Below are positions 1 to 8,328 of a stretch of DNA of 32,472 bases, in pieces (positions within the stretch are counted from its first letter, which is position 1; each line of letters begins with the position of its first letter). The stretch comes from Akkermansiaceae bacterium (GTDB lineage: Bacteria; Verrucomicrobiota; Verrucomicrobiia; Verrucomicrobiales; Akkermansiaceae): the NCBI GenBank assembly GCA_023301645.1, contig JALZUH010000126.1:1-32472 (forward strand), written 5' to 3'. Both the position numbers and the translations under genes were made by a program. The notes beneath the pieces were generated by a model. The model was not told the origin of the DNA. It did not search any database and worked only from the letters and a program-made list of their open reading frames with translations.

Positions 1-884
1 AGGGATTCTTGGTAGACTCCCTTAGCAACCTCAATAAGGTCACGAGGACGAGCAGCATTGATTGCCTGTTGAATTGTTGGGAAGTCACCAGGCACCTTGA
101 TGACACTCGTGTAAGAGCTTATCTTATTAAGCAGTTTGCCTATAGCTTGTGATTCGGGATGTAGCTTCTGGGCTTTTTGTAATAGGGTAATGGCTTCACC
201 TGAGTAATACCCCTTATCGAGCTTGAGCGCTTGCTGGTAGATTCCCTTTGCTTCTTTTCGCTGCTTAGCTACTTGCTCTTCGAGAAAGCTGAGCTGCTTA
301 TCAAAAAGCGATAAGTCGGAGTTTTCGCTGTCTAGAGTGCGAAGTCTTTGCAGGCTTTTTGGGGCCGCTGCCAAGTCCTTGTTACTAAGAGCTGTGATAA
401 AGGTCGTCTCCGCCCTGATGATTTCAAGATTGAGCTTTTCATGGCGGATGTCGACTAGAAGCACCTTTGCTTCAGCGTGATCAGGATTGATCTCAAGCAC
501 TTGCAGAACACTAGTCTCAGCGTCATCCCAGCGCGTATCCTGAAGCGCTTCTTGGGACCTAAGTATGGTGGCTGCGATGAGCTCTCTTTCTTTTTGCTCG
601 GCTAGCTTTTGGTCAGCTAGCCTCTTTGCCTCTAGCTCGATTTGCTGTTGTTTCTGGATCTGGTTCGCCTGGTAATCATTCCAAAACAGGTAGAGAATAA
701 AAATGAATACGAGAACGACACCAGAGATAACAACACCTCTAAATGGGCTCGTAGAATCTGACTGCCCCTTGATAGCCGGCATGGCTAGGGCTTTGTTCTC
801 TGAGGGGGTATTGGGTGAAGGTGTAGCTGAGGAGTCCTGAAGATCAGGCTCCCTATCTACATCGATGCGTTTATTCTTCTTCAT
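1..884 (-). CDS. Membrane-anchored TPR-like / beta-helix protein (partial, C-terminus outside window)
   Basis: The gene reads leftward from an ATG at 884 and leaves the window open, giving 294 visible residues. Residues 1-50 are polar and Ser/Pro rich, a single transmembrane segment lies at about 51-68 (VVISGVVLVFIFILYLF), and a charged Gln/Glu/Lys coiled coil follows at about 72-110. The middle (about 105-255) is helical and TPR-like, with phrases such as VLEINPDHAEAKVLL. The last 30 visible residues match the opening of right-handed parallel beta-helix (pectin-lyase-like) repeats: IKVPGDFPTIQQAINAA, then a GVY motif. The likely topology is an N-terminal anchor with the repeats outside the membrane, perhaps binding carbohydrate or envelope polymer; that role is inference. 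The start overlaps the nadE stop (TAATG), which suggests translational coupling although no metabolic link is apparent. Confidence 0.75.
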   Translation of the reverse strand, partial: MKKNKRIDVDREPDLQDSSATPSPNTPSENKALAMPAIKGQSDSTSPFRGVVISGVVLVFIFILYLFWNDYQANQIQKQQQIELEAKRLADQKLAEQKERELIAATILRSQEALQDTRWDDAETSVLQVLEINPDHAEAKVLLVDIRHEKLNLEIIRAETTFITALSNKDLAAAPKSLQRLRTLDSENSDLSLFDKQLSFLEEQVAKQRKEAKGIYQQALKLDKGYYSGEAITLLQKAQKLHPESQAIGKLLNKISSYTSVIKVPGDFPTIQQAINAARPRDLIEVAKGVYQES

Positions 885-2521
885 TATGAATCAGTGAATT
901 TCTGGACGATCGGCATTCGTCGCCCCATTCCAAAGGCTTTCGATGTAACTCTTAACCCCGGAGCCGCTTGATAGCGTTTCCATTCGTTTAAGTCCACCCT
1001 TCGTTGCACCCAACGAACTAGATTTTCTTCAAAACCATGTTGTTCAATGATTTCTGTGCCTGAAAGCTGCTTTTCTACATAGAGTTCAAGGATCGCATCG
1101 AGCACATCATACTCTGGTAGAGTGTCTTGGTCCTTCTGATCTGGTCGCAGCTCAGCACTAGGTGCCTTATCAATCGTCTCCCATGGGATCAGCTCACGAT
1201 CGCGATTGATCCATCGAGAAAGAGCGTAGACCTTCATCTTAGGCAGATCACTAATAACGGCTAATCCACCACACATGTCGCCATACATCGTGCAGTAACC
1301 TACGGCCAACTCGCTCTTATTACCTGTTGTCAGTAGCATGCGCCCAGATTTATTAGACAGTGACATGAGGAATAGGCCACGAATGCGCGCCTGCATATTC
1401 TCCTCAGTCACGTCCTCTGCTAAATCTCCGAATACAGGCTTCATTGAGCTCTTCACTTCGGCGAACACATGGGCAATCGGCACGCTGTCGCACTGCATGC
1501 CGAGATTCTTTGCCAGCTCAATAGAGTGATCAACACTACCACCAGAAGAGAACTCACTAGGCATGGTCAAGCCATAGATGTTTTCCGCCCCGAGAGCCTC
1601 GCAAGCGATGGCTGCAGTGAGAGCTGAATCAATACCACCACTCAAGCCTAAGCAGGCCGTCTTAAATCCACATTTATGAGCGTAATCTCTGAGCCCAAGC
1701 ACCAAAGCACCCCATAGATCAGCCTCTTCGCAGGGCGGCTTATTGATTATGTTTTTTTCATTTAAATCAACCGTAACACACTCTTGTTCAAATGATTTAG
1801 TTTTCATCAATGTTTCACCATCAGCATTGAAAGTCATCGATCCACCATCAAAGATGAGCTGATCTTGACCGCCAATACAGTTACAGTAAATCAGTGGCAC
1901 TGCCGCCTCTTTAGCCACCTCAGAGAGCATGCGCTCACGTCGTGCAGGCTTACCAACACTGAATGGAGAGGCACTCAAATTGAGCAGTAGGTCTATACCC
2001 TTGTCAGATAACTCCTGCACCGGATCGCGATCATATAGGGGTCTGTGTAAGTAGTCCTCTGTCCAGACGTCCTCACAGATCGTGACACCTATACGCAATC
2101 CATTCCAAACGATAGGATCACAGCTTTCACTTGGTTCGAAGTAGCGGCGCTCATCGAAGACATCATACTCAGGCAGAAGTGTCTTCCAGACCTTATGCTT
2201 GATCTCACCACCCTGCAGAAAGGCTGCAGCATTACGAAAGGGCTTCCCTACCTGCCCCGCGGGACACTGATCGACATATCCCACGATGAGTGGCACCTCG
2301 CCGATCTCATCACTTAGGTAATCTAGCGCTTGTAGGCACTTAGGAACAAATTGGCTTTTGAACAGCAGGTCCTGAGGTGGGTAGCCAACGAGAGCTAGCT
2401 CAGGAGCAATGACGATTTCAGCTCCCTGCTCTAGGCACTCACGGTAAGCAGCCAAGATGCGCTTGGCATTTCCAGGGAAGTCCCCCACGACGGCATTGAG
2501 CTGTGCGATTCCTATCTTCAT
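884..2521 (-). CDS. nadE: Glutamine-dependent NAD+ synthetase
   Basis: This enzyme converts nicotinic acid adenine dinucleotide to NAD+ using ATP and ammonia released from glutamine, the last step of NAD synthesis in the cytosol. The 545-residue protein has the two-domain layout of the glutamine-using type. Residues 1 to about 255 are a nitrilase-fold glutaminase with the Glu-Lys-Cys triad visible as E41 (APELALVGYP), K113 (WKTLLPEYDVFDE) and C149 (GVTICEDVW). Residues about 265-545 are the synthetase, with the pyrophosphate-binding SGGIDSA at 294-300 and a TTGNKSE motif near residue 400. Length and motifs are complete. It follows the CPBP protease gene by 80 bp, and its TAA overlaps the ATG of the next gene by one base. 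No ribosome binding site precedes the ATG. Confidence 0.97.
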   Translation of the reverse strand: MKIGIAQLNAVVGDFPGNAKRILAAYRECLEQGAEIVIAPELALVGYPPQDLLFKSQFVPKCLQALDYLSDEIGEVPLIVGYVDQCPAGQVGKPFRNAAAFLQGGEIKHKVWKTLLPEYDVFDERRYFEPSESCDPIVWNGLRIGVTICEDVWTEDYLHRPLYDRDPVQELSDKGIDLLLNLSASPFSVGKPARRERMLSEVAKEAAVPLIYCNCIGGQDQLIFDGGSMTFNADGETLMKTKSFEQECVTVDLNEKNIINKPPCEEADLWGALVLGLRDYAHKCGFKTACLGLSGGIDSALTAAIACEALGAENIYGLTMPSEFSSGGSVDHSIELAKNLGMQCDSVPIAHVFAEVKSSMKPVFGDLAEDVTEENMQARIRGLFLMSLSNKSGRMLLTTGNKSELAVGYCTMYGDMCGGLAVISDLPKMKVYALSRWINRDRELIPWETIDKAPSAELRPDQKDQDTLPEYDVLDAILELYVEKQLSGTEIIEQHGFEENLVRWVQRRVDLNEWKRYQAAPGLRVTSKAFGMGRRMPIVQKFTDS

Positions 2522-2601
2522 GTGATTGATTAAACGGTTATTGAAAGATGCTGTTATAGTAAGTGAGGTGCTGACTGATGTAGAGTCGCTTCATGCGACA
2601 G

Positions 2602-3372
2602 CTACCATAGTCCGAATTTATCAAAGGAAATGGCATACCACCCCATCAGGAGGTTAGCTACTCCGTGCATGACGACACAGGCAAGTAGGCTCTTCGTCCT
2701 GACGGCCACCCAATACATAATCGAGCCAAAGATGAAGGCAGCCACGTAGTCGACCGGCTGGTGAATAAAGACAAAGGCAAAGGTCACTATGAGAAAGGAC
2801 ACCCAAGCTGGCTTACCAAAAGGCACCTTCCAGTAGTCTCGATCCCTATCGAGCAAGAAACGCATCAAGAAGCCTCTCCAGAAAATCTCTTCCACCAGCG
2901 CTACTACTACGGCAGCACGGAATATACGCATCGAAAATGATGACCAATACACGAGCGAGCTACCTCCAAACCGATCAGCAAGGTCCTGAGGATTAAATCC
3001 CTCATCACGAGGCATTACACCCAGCAACTTAAGAACCCCCTCCTGATCACCCTCTAAGCCTAGCCATGAGTGGATCTGTGTCGGTAGTATCCAAATACCG
3101 ATTCCTATAGCCCCCATTACGGCACCTAGTAACACATACTTACTCCATTTTAAGTCATAGTTTTTACGTAAATAAATAAGCAAGCCAATGCATATGAGTG
3201 ACTGAGCTGGATATTGCCACTGCTCGGGAAACTGCCGCCACCAAGGAGCATCTGGGTGATCCCACTTGAGCCAGTTTGTCAGCTGAAACGGCATTAAAAG
3301 TGCCATAAAGACGATCAAAGGGGCAACGTGAGCTACCGATTTGTTGTCTTTAAACTGTGAAAGCATGGTCAT
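2602..3372 (-). CDS. CPBP-family intramembrane metalloprotease (CAAX-protease related)
   Basis: This is a polytopic membrane protein of 256 residues with about six to eight hydrophobic segments. All three CPBP (Abi/CAAX protease) motifs are visible: EExxxR at E161-E162-R166 (VALVEEIFWRGFLMR), FxxxH at F200-H204, and HxxxN at H236-N240. These residues bind metal and form the glutamate-based active site in the family. The EEIFWRGFLMR wording resembles the CAAX-protease-related subgroup that co-occurs with exosortase/PEP-CTERM sorting, which is common in Verrucomicrobia; I cannot confirm the subgroup and no exosortase lies in the window. Two in-frame ATGs (3372 and 3366) are possible starts. It lies 70 bp after the aminotransferase gene and 80 bp before nadE on the same strand, so it may be co-transcribed. 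Its substrate is unknown. Confidence 0.85.
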   Translation of the reverse strand: MTMLSQFKDNKSVAHVAPLIVFMALLMPFQLTNWLKWDHPDAPWWRQFPEQWQYPAQSLICIGLLIYLRKNYDLKWSKYVLLGAVMGAIGIGIWILPTQIHSWLGLEGDQEGVLKLLGVMPRDEGFNPQDLADRFGGSSLVYWSSFSMRIFRAAVVVALVEEIFWRGFLMRFLLDRDRDYWKVPFGKPAWVSFLIVTFAFVFIHQPVDYVAAFIFGSIMYWVAVRTKSLLACVVMHGVANLLMGWYAISFDKFGLW

Positions 3373-3442
3373 TACTAATAGTGACTGTGATAGAGAGATT
3401 GCTTATTGATATGAGTCAATCGCGAATGATTCCAATAGTTGA

Positions 3443-4609
3443 TTACAGCGAGCCTACAAAGCGCTCCATTCGATTCATCGCTGTCTTCAGCTCGTCAAAT
3501 GATGTCGCGTAGCAGCAACGAAGGAACCCCTCTCCTGCTGCGCCGAATGCATCACCGGGAACGGCTGCCACATCCTCTGCCTCCAGTAAGCGAGTGGCGA
3601 AGTCCTTACTCGATAAGCCTGTCTTACTAATATCAGGGAAAACATAAAACGCCCCACCCGGTGAGTGGCAATCCAGTCCCATAGCATTTAGCCGATCCAC
3701 GACGTAATCGCGGCGCTGGTGGTAGCTATCACGCATGACCTTCATCGCGGCAGCACCGTTTTCTAGTGCCTCGAGTGCCGCGGCCTGACTGGTGATTGGT
3801 GCGCAAAGCATCGCGTATTGGTGGATCTTCATCATTGCATCAATGAGTGGCGCAGGCGCACAAGCATAACCAAGGCGGAAGCCTGTCATCGCAAATGCCT
3901 TAGAAAAACCGTGGAGTAAAATCGTGCGCTCCTTCATGCCTGGAAGCGCGGCAATGGATAGATGCTCACCCGCATCGTAGCGTAGCTCGCAGTAGATCTC
4001 GTCACTTAGGACGATGAGATCATGCTTGATACACAGGGCAGCAATCTTCTCTAACTCATCACTAGGCATGACCGCCCCAGTCGGGTTTGTCGGGAAATTA
4101 AGCATCAATACACGCGTCTTCGGCGTGATAGCCGCCTCTAGCATGTCTGCCTTCAGGGCGAACTCATCCTCCTTGGAAGTAGCGACATCCACGGGCACGC
4201 CATGGGCAAGTGATATACTTGGTAGATAAGAAACGTAGCAAGGTGAATGGTAAATCACCTCATCACCCGGATTGATAAGAGCGCGCAGAGCGAGATCAAT
4301 AGCTTCTGAAACCCCTACCGTCACCAGCACCTCAGAAGAAGCATCGTAGTCAACGTGGAAAAAGTCACTCACGTAGCGACTAATCGCCTTTCGCAGAGTG
4401 AGTAAGCCTAAGTTAGAGGTGTAGCTCGTATGCCCTTTTTCTAGGGAGTAGATAGCCGCCTCACGAATATGCCAAGGTGTAGCAAAATCTGGCTCGCCCA
4501 CTCCTAGTGAGATCACATCATCGCGCCCCTGCACAAGCTCGAAGAAATCTCGAATACCTGAGCGTGGAATCGCAGCCACAGTGTGGGAAATCTTATCCGA
4601 ATAATTCAT
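3443..4609 (-). CDS. Class I/II PLP-dependent aminotransferase
   Basis: This is a fold-type I aminotransferase of the aspartate/aromatic group, interconverting an amino acid and a 2-oxo acid in the cytosol. From M1 (MNYSDKISH) the 388 residues carry the substrate-binding SLGVGEPDF, NFPTNPTG (PLP-contacting Asn), LSDEIYCEL (Asp to the pyridine nitrogen), the Schiff-base lysine K237 in HGFSKAFAMTGFRLGY, and a C-terminal FLRCC that should carry the carboxylate-binding Arg. The reading frame could be extended 23 residues upstream, but that part is basic, hydrophobic and overlaps the regulator gene, so I chose the ATG at 4609. It begins 28 bp after an Lrp/AsnC regulator, which suggests control by an amino acid effector. 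Motifs do not settle the substrate; alanine, aspartate or aromatic amino acids are all plausible. Confidence 0.92.
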   Translation of the reverse strand: MNYSDKISHTVAAIPRSGIRDFFELVQGRDDVISLGVGEPDFATPWHIREAAIYSLEKGHTSYTSNLGLLTLRKAISRYVSDFFHVDYDASSEVLVTVGVSEAIDLALRALINPGDEVIYHSPCYVSYLPSISLAHGVPVDVATSKEDEFALKADMLEAAITPKTRVLMLNFPTNPTGAVMPSDELEKIAALCIKHDLIVLSDEIYCELRYDAGEHLSIAALPGMKERTILLHGFSKAFAMTGFRLGYACAPAPLIDAMMKIHQYAMLCAPITSQAAALEALENGAAAMKVMRDSYHQRRDYVVDRLNAMGLDCHSPGGAFYVFPDISKTGLSSKDFATRLLEAEDVAAVPGDAFGAAGEGFLRCCYATSFDELKTAMNRMERFVGSL

Positions 4610-4637
4610 CAATCTAGAAATCAAAAAGTAAAACCCA

Positions 4638-5120
4638 CTATGGAGAAACTGAAAGACGCCCCTCTTCCTCTTCGACATTAAAGATGAAGCCGTTTTCCTT
4701 ATACGCCTTAAGCCTGAAATGCGTCGCTGTAGAAATCACTCCATCTAGGGTGCTGAGCTTATTGGAGACAAAGCTCGCAACCTCACGCAAGTCATCCCCC
4801 TCGACAAGGACTAACAAATCGTAGCCACCACTAGCTAGGTAGCAAGAAAGCACCTGATCAAATCTAGCAATACGAAGAGCCAAGCGGTCGAATCCACCAC
4901 CGCGCTCTGGAGTCACCTTCACCTCAATGAAAGCAGAAACACCAAGCTCACCTGCCTTATCAGCATCAACAACAGCCTGGTAGCCTAAGATAGTGCCACT
5001 CTTCTCCCAAGCAGTAACCCGAGAGCTAACTTCCTCTGGTGTGAGGCCAACGAGCTCTGCCAGCTCAGCATCGCTGAGGCGAGCCTTGCTCTGAAGCAGT
5101 GATAGTAATGGGTCGTTCAT
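4638..5120 (-). CDS. Lrp/AsnC-family transcriptional regulator
   Basis: This is a DNA-binding amino acid sensor. The protein starts MNDPLLSLLQ and has 160 residues, the usual size for the family; a start six codons upstream (ATG at 5138) is also possible. Residues about 10-58 form the winged helix-turn-helix (LSDAELAELVGLTPEEVSSRV, then the wing GTILGYQAVVD). Residues about 65-145 form the RAM effector domain, whose ASGGYDLLVLVEGDD contains the glycine turn typical of effector binding, followed by VSNKLSTLDGVISTATH. Placement 28 bp upstream of the aminotransferase on the same strand implies that it regulates this pair, probably including itself; that is inference from position. The tail ends in an acidic run (EEEE). 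Confidence 0.93.
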   Translation of the reverse strand: MNDPLLSLLQSKARLSDAELAELVGLTPEEVSSRVTAWEKSGTILGYQAVVDADKAGELGVSAFIEVKVTPERGGGFDRLALRIARFDQVLSCYLASGGYDLLVLVEGDDLREVASFVSNKLSTLDGVISTATHFRLKAYKENGFIFNVEEEEGRLSVSP

Positions 5121-5320
5121 ACAGAACACAAATGCCATAAAACGAAGGCTCCGACTAGGAAAATTCGCCGATCTTCACCAATGCAGCTGAGCTAAGACCG
5201 CTAGTGAGGCCAAGAAACGCTGAAATGAGACTTCAAATAGCGCCAAAAGCACCAGTAGAGGCTCAAGCCGAAGACAGACAAAAGCCCGTCAATGCGGTCG
5301 AGCTTCGCGTATTGTTTCCG

Positions 5321-6343
5321 CTACTGCACGTCTGGTGTGAAGTCAACAGGATCCATATATGCTTGGAACTCACCAAGCCACTTAGGTGCACTCTTATGGG
5401 TGATGTTCGCCTCGACATGCTTGAGCATATTCAAGGCCGCAGCCCTCTCATCGCCTGCCTCATAGCACTCCTTCTCCATGTCCCAGACAAGCTGAGGGTG
5501 AACATTAGTTTTGAAAGCTAACATTGCCACCTCATTGACGCTACTAGAGCCGCTAGTTCGCCCTCTTGATGGCTGCAGCTCCGTAAGCTTTGCCAAGCTA
5601 AGAATCTTCCTGCCCCATGCAGCTCTGAGCTCAGGGATACGGCGACCGCTTCGCAGTGGCGGCATGACAAGTTTATCATAAATACCATCAATATCTAATG
5701 CGGATCGAGGCCAGTCAGCGACCTTGATATTAAGACTGTATGTCTTCGCAAAGACTGAAGACATTGCATTTTGGCTGATCAAGCTGCGTTGCTCTGTGAT
5801 TACGTCCTTATCAGAGAATAAATTATTTAGATGACTCAGAGCCTTAGAGGACATCTCAGTAACCTCCACCTCCTCACTAGCAGCCTCCAGGCTCAGTAGC
5901 AGCCAAGCGAGCTGCATTCTCAAAGCGGCTCGGTATGACTTAGCACTAAGCTTCGCATCATTTCTTTTCTTCCAATCACGGAAATCAGAGTTCGAAAGTC
6001 CCTTGTCGGTGTAGTTAACCTTCTCATAACACGCCAAATAGAACTTCATTGTTTCAGTATCTGACTGCACAGCTGACTTATAGGCTGCAATCGCCTTCAG
6101 ATAGAGCCCTGTCACACGAGCTTCTGAGGTAGCCTCAAGCTCTGCAATACGCTCCAAAATAACAACCCTGTCCGAATCGGTAAGCTCAGCCTCCTCCGCA
6201 TTCACCCATGAAAGACTAGCTGAGGCCAGAAAGGCACAAGAAGACAGTAGTGTTACTGATAGTCTACGACTTGGTGAATAAACCTTAGATAAAAGAGCCT
6301 TAAAAGTAGCTGGGGGGGACGAGTTAACATGTAAATTCAACAT
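5321..6343 (-). CDS. Secreted protein of unknown function
   Basis: I do not recognise this 340-residue protein. The N-terminus has a long basic lead (to SRR at 25-27), a hydrophobic core at about 30-47 and a plausible signal peptidase I site after WVNA (residue 49), so export is likely. The mature part is mostly helical, rich in Ala, Ser, Leu and Lys, and begins with an acidic coiled coil (ELTDSDRVVILERIAELEA). Aromatic-rich phrases such as KFYLACYEKVNY and WLGEFQAYMDPVDF are spread through it. A short lipobox-like LSSC at 33-36 exists, but the hydrophobic stretch before it looks too short. It is the first gene of the leftward block and is divergent from purU across 91 bp. Lineage-specific secreted proteins of this sort are common in Verrucomicrobia; I assign no function. 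Confidence 0.7.
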   Translation of the reverse strand: MLNLHVNSSPPATFKALLSKVYSPSRRLSVTLLSSCAFLASASLSWVNAEEAELTDSDRVVILERIAELEATSEARVTGLYLKAIAAYKSAVQSDTETMKFYLACYEKVNYTDKGLSNSDFRDWKKRNDAKLSAKSYRAALRMQLAWLLLSLEAASEEVEVTEMSSKALSHLNNLFSDKDVITEQRSLISQNAMSSVFAKTYSLNIKVADWPRSALDIDGIYDKLVMPPLRSGRRIPELRAAWGRKILSLAKLTELQPSRGRTSGSSSVNEVAMLAFKTNVHPQLVWDMEKECYEAGDERAAALNMLKHVEANITHKSAPKWLGEFQAYMDPVDFTPDVQ

Positions 6344-6347
6344 TATT

Positions 6348-6376
6348 CTTCATTTGATAGCATGAAAAAAATGAAG
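6348..6376. promoter_or_regulatory. Inverted repeat in the divergent promoter region before purU
   Basis: Eight-base arms CTTCATTT (6348-6355) and AAATGAAG (6369-6376) are separated by 13 bases. They sit in the 91-bp AT-rich gap between the divergent secreted-protein gene and purU. The arrangement could be an operator shared by both genes, but the arms are AT-rich and chance is possible. Confidence 0.25.
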
Positions 6377-6434
6377 ATCAACACCATATAAACATCCTTG
6401 CCCAATACCTTAATAACATTACTCTCAAACACCT

Positions 6435-7289
6435 ATGCAAGGCCTCATCCTTAAAATCGACTGCCCCGACCAGCACGGCATTGTCGCTCGAATCGCCTCC
6501 TACATCGCCGATCACGAAGGTAACCTCATCGAGCTATCACAGTTCAGCGACAGAGCTGACTCCAAGTTCTTCGCCCGTGTGGAAATAGACACCACCAACC
6601 TAAAAGTCAGCGTAGAAGACTTCATCAATGGCTTTATCACACTAGGTAACTCACTCTCCGCCAAGTGGCACTTCCGAACACTCCCCTACAAGATGCGCAC
6701 CGCCGTGCTCGTGACCAAGACCGACCACTGCCTTAATGAAATCCTCTGGAGAACCCAGCTAGGAGAAATGCCTATCGAAATCACCTCCATTATTGGTAAC
6801 CGCGACACCTGCAAGCAAATCGCACAGAATGCAGGTATTCCCTTCCACCACATCGAAATGGACGGAGACCAAAAAGAAGAAGGCTTTAAAAAAATCCGTA
6901 GTATCCTTCATGAAGACAAAGTCGAGCTAACCGTCCTAGCCCGCTTCATGCAGATCCTCCCTGACTGGTTTTGTCAGGAATTCTCCGGTAAGGTCATCAA
7001 TATCCACCACTCCTTCCTCCCCGCCTTCATCGGGGCGAATCCCTACCGCCAAGCCTATGAGCGTGGTGTAAAGCTCATAGGAGCCACCTGCCACTACGTC
7101 ACCAGCGAGCTAGATGGCGGCCCCATCATCGAGCAAGAAGTCAAGCGCGTGCAGCACTTCCACACCCCACAAGACCTCCTACGTCTAGGCAGAGACTGCG
7201 AGCGCACCGCACTAGCCAGCGGCATTCGCCACCATGTTCATGATAGAACGATCATCCATAATAATCGCGCTATTGTATTTCCTGATTGA
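6435..7289 (+). CDS. purU: Formyltetrahydrofolate deformylase
   Basis: PurU hydrolyses 10-formyltetrahydrofolate to tetrahydrofolate and formate, balancing the one-carbon pool and supplying formate for purine synthesis. The 284-residue protein has the family architecture: an N-terminal ACT domain (residues 1 to about 80, starting LILKIDCPDQHGIVARIA) and a C-terminal formyltransferase-fold domain (about 88-284). The catalytic residues are visible as N189, H191 and D227 in INIHHSFLPAFIGANPY and SELDGGPI; HHSFLPAF is characteristic of PurU. The ACT domain suggests allosteric control, which in the E. coli enzyme is by methionine and glycine. It is divergent from the secreted-protein gene and convergent with yaaA, so it is probably transcribed alone. 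Confidence 0.97.
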   Translation: MQGLILKIDCPDQHGIVARIASYIADHEGNLIELSQFSDRADSKFFARVEIDTTNLKVSVEDFINGFITLGNSLSAKWHFRTLPYKMRTAVLVTKTDHCLNEILWRTQLGEMPIEITSIIGNRDTCKQIAQNAGIPFHHIEMDGDQKEEGFKKIRSILHEDKVELTVLARFMQILPDWFCQEFSGKVINIHHSFLPAFIGANPYRQAYERGVKLIGATCHYVTSELDGGPIIEQEVKRVQHFHTPQDLLRLGRDCERTALASGIRHHVHDRTIIHNNRAIVFPD

Positions 7290-7368
7290 TGGTGTCAGGA
7301 CTGGTGGATGTATCGATATGATCGAGGTGCAGGACAAGCCTGTGACGGGGTCATTTACTACCATCCAA

Positions 7369-8139
7369 CTAATCAACCCTGCGGGTGAACACCCATGAGG
7401 TGTCGTTGCTTAGCTCTTGGTTGTAGCTGTAGCCGTCTAGATCGTAGTCCTTGAGTTGCTCAGGTTTGGTGAGCTTGTTTTTGATCGCCCATCCTGCCAT
7501 GCTGCCTCGGGCTTTTTTGGCGTAGAAGGAGATGATCTTATACTTGTCAGTCTTCCAGTCTTTGAAGACGGGTGTGATGACGGGTGATTTGAGTTCTTTG
7601 GGCTTTACCGCAGAGAAGTATTCGTTAGAGGCGAGATTGATGATGGCGTCATCATCACCTGTGAGCTCTTCATTGAGGCTTTCAGTGAGTGTGCTGCCCC
7701 AGAATTTATAGAGATTGGCCCCGTGCTGGTTTTCTAGCTTGGTGCCCATTTCTAGGCGGTATGGAAGCATGAGGTCGAGCGGGCGGAGGATGCCGTAGAG
7801 TCCAGACAGGATGCGGATGCTCTGCTGTGCTTCTTCGAACTGGGGCTTCGTCCATTCGGCAACGTTGAGGCCTTGGTATACGTCACCTTTGAAGGCGAGT
7901 ATGGCAGCTCTGGCGTCGTCTTCTGAGTAGTCAGTCTTCCAGCTTTGGAAGCGCTCTACATTAAGCTCAGCTAGCTTAGTAGATATACCCATGAGGGATT
8001 CTATGTCAGCTGGTGATTTGTGTTTGATGATCTCTATGAGTTCCTTCGAGTGTGTCAGGAAACGAGGCATCGTGACCTCTAGTGAGGGGGTGACGGATTC
8101 GTAGTCGAGAGTTTTCGCAGGAGATAGTAGGTAGATCAT
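7369..8139 (-). CDS. yaaA: Peroxide stress protein YaaA (UPF0246)
   Basis: This 256-residue protein is a full-length YaaA/DUF328 member, recognisable from the N-terminal LLSPAKTLDYES, the central AILAFKGDVYQGL and LYGILRPLDLMLPYRLEMGT, and the later NLASNEYFSAV and KARGSMAGWAIKNKL. In E. coli YaaA lowers intracellular free iron during hydrogen peroxide stress and limits Fenton damage; DNA binding has been reported for the family. It is soluble and cytoplasmic, with no signal peptide. It lies downstream of the cyclophilin gene on the same strand, but a 190-bp gap with a strong hairpin separates them, so it probably has its own promoter. It converges on purU with 79 bp between stops. Confidence 0.95.
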   Translation of the reverse strand: MIYLLSPAKTLDYESVTPSLEVTMPRFLTHSKELIEIIKHKSPADIESLMGISTKLAELNVERFQSWKTDYSEDDARAAILAFKGDVYQGLNVAEWTKPQFEEAQQSIRILSGLYGILRPLDLMLPYRLEMGTKLENQHGANLYKFWGSTLTESLNEELTGDDDAIINLASNEYFSAVKPKELKSPVITPVFKDWKTDKYKIISFYAKKARGSMAGWAIKNKLTKPEQLKDYDLDGYSYNQELSNDTSWVFTRRVD

Positions 8140-8170
8140 AATGGTTTATATCAGTTATTATCGATTGATA

Positions 8171-8221
8171 TAAGAAGGGTGAAAAGCACCTAAAAAGTGC
8201 CTTTCACCCGAGTGCTTCTTA
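8171..8221. terminator. Long hairpin between the cyclophilin gene and yaaA
   Basis: GGGTGAAA-A-GCAC (8177-8189) pairs with GTGC-C-TTTCACCC (8197-8209) around a 7-base loop, with one internal mismatch in a 13-bp stem. An outer TAAGAAG (8171-8177) and CTTCTTA (8215-8221) can extend it. No clean T tract follows on either strand. It could terminate cyclophilin transcripts or act as a structured leader of yaaA, which starts 32 bp away at 8139. Confidence 0.5.
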
Positions 8222-8328
8222 CCTATATAGCCCCTATCCTGCTTTTAGCAAATGGATCTAAGTGGACTTAGTTTCATTACGTCGAGCAGTCTAGGAGTCA
8301 GTGTGGCAAGATAGCCGGTGAGAGCTAA

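Noticed and set aside
5204-5521. Plus-strand 105-residue reading frame
   Set aside because: It is mostly antisense to the secreted-protein gene, has no family features, and the minus-strand protein has a signal peptide.
6210-6245. Lipobox (LSSC) in the secreted unknown protein
   Set aside because: The hydrophobic stretch before the Cys is too short, and a longer core with a type I cleavage site follows it.
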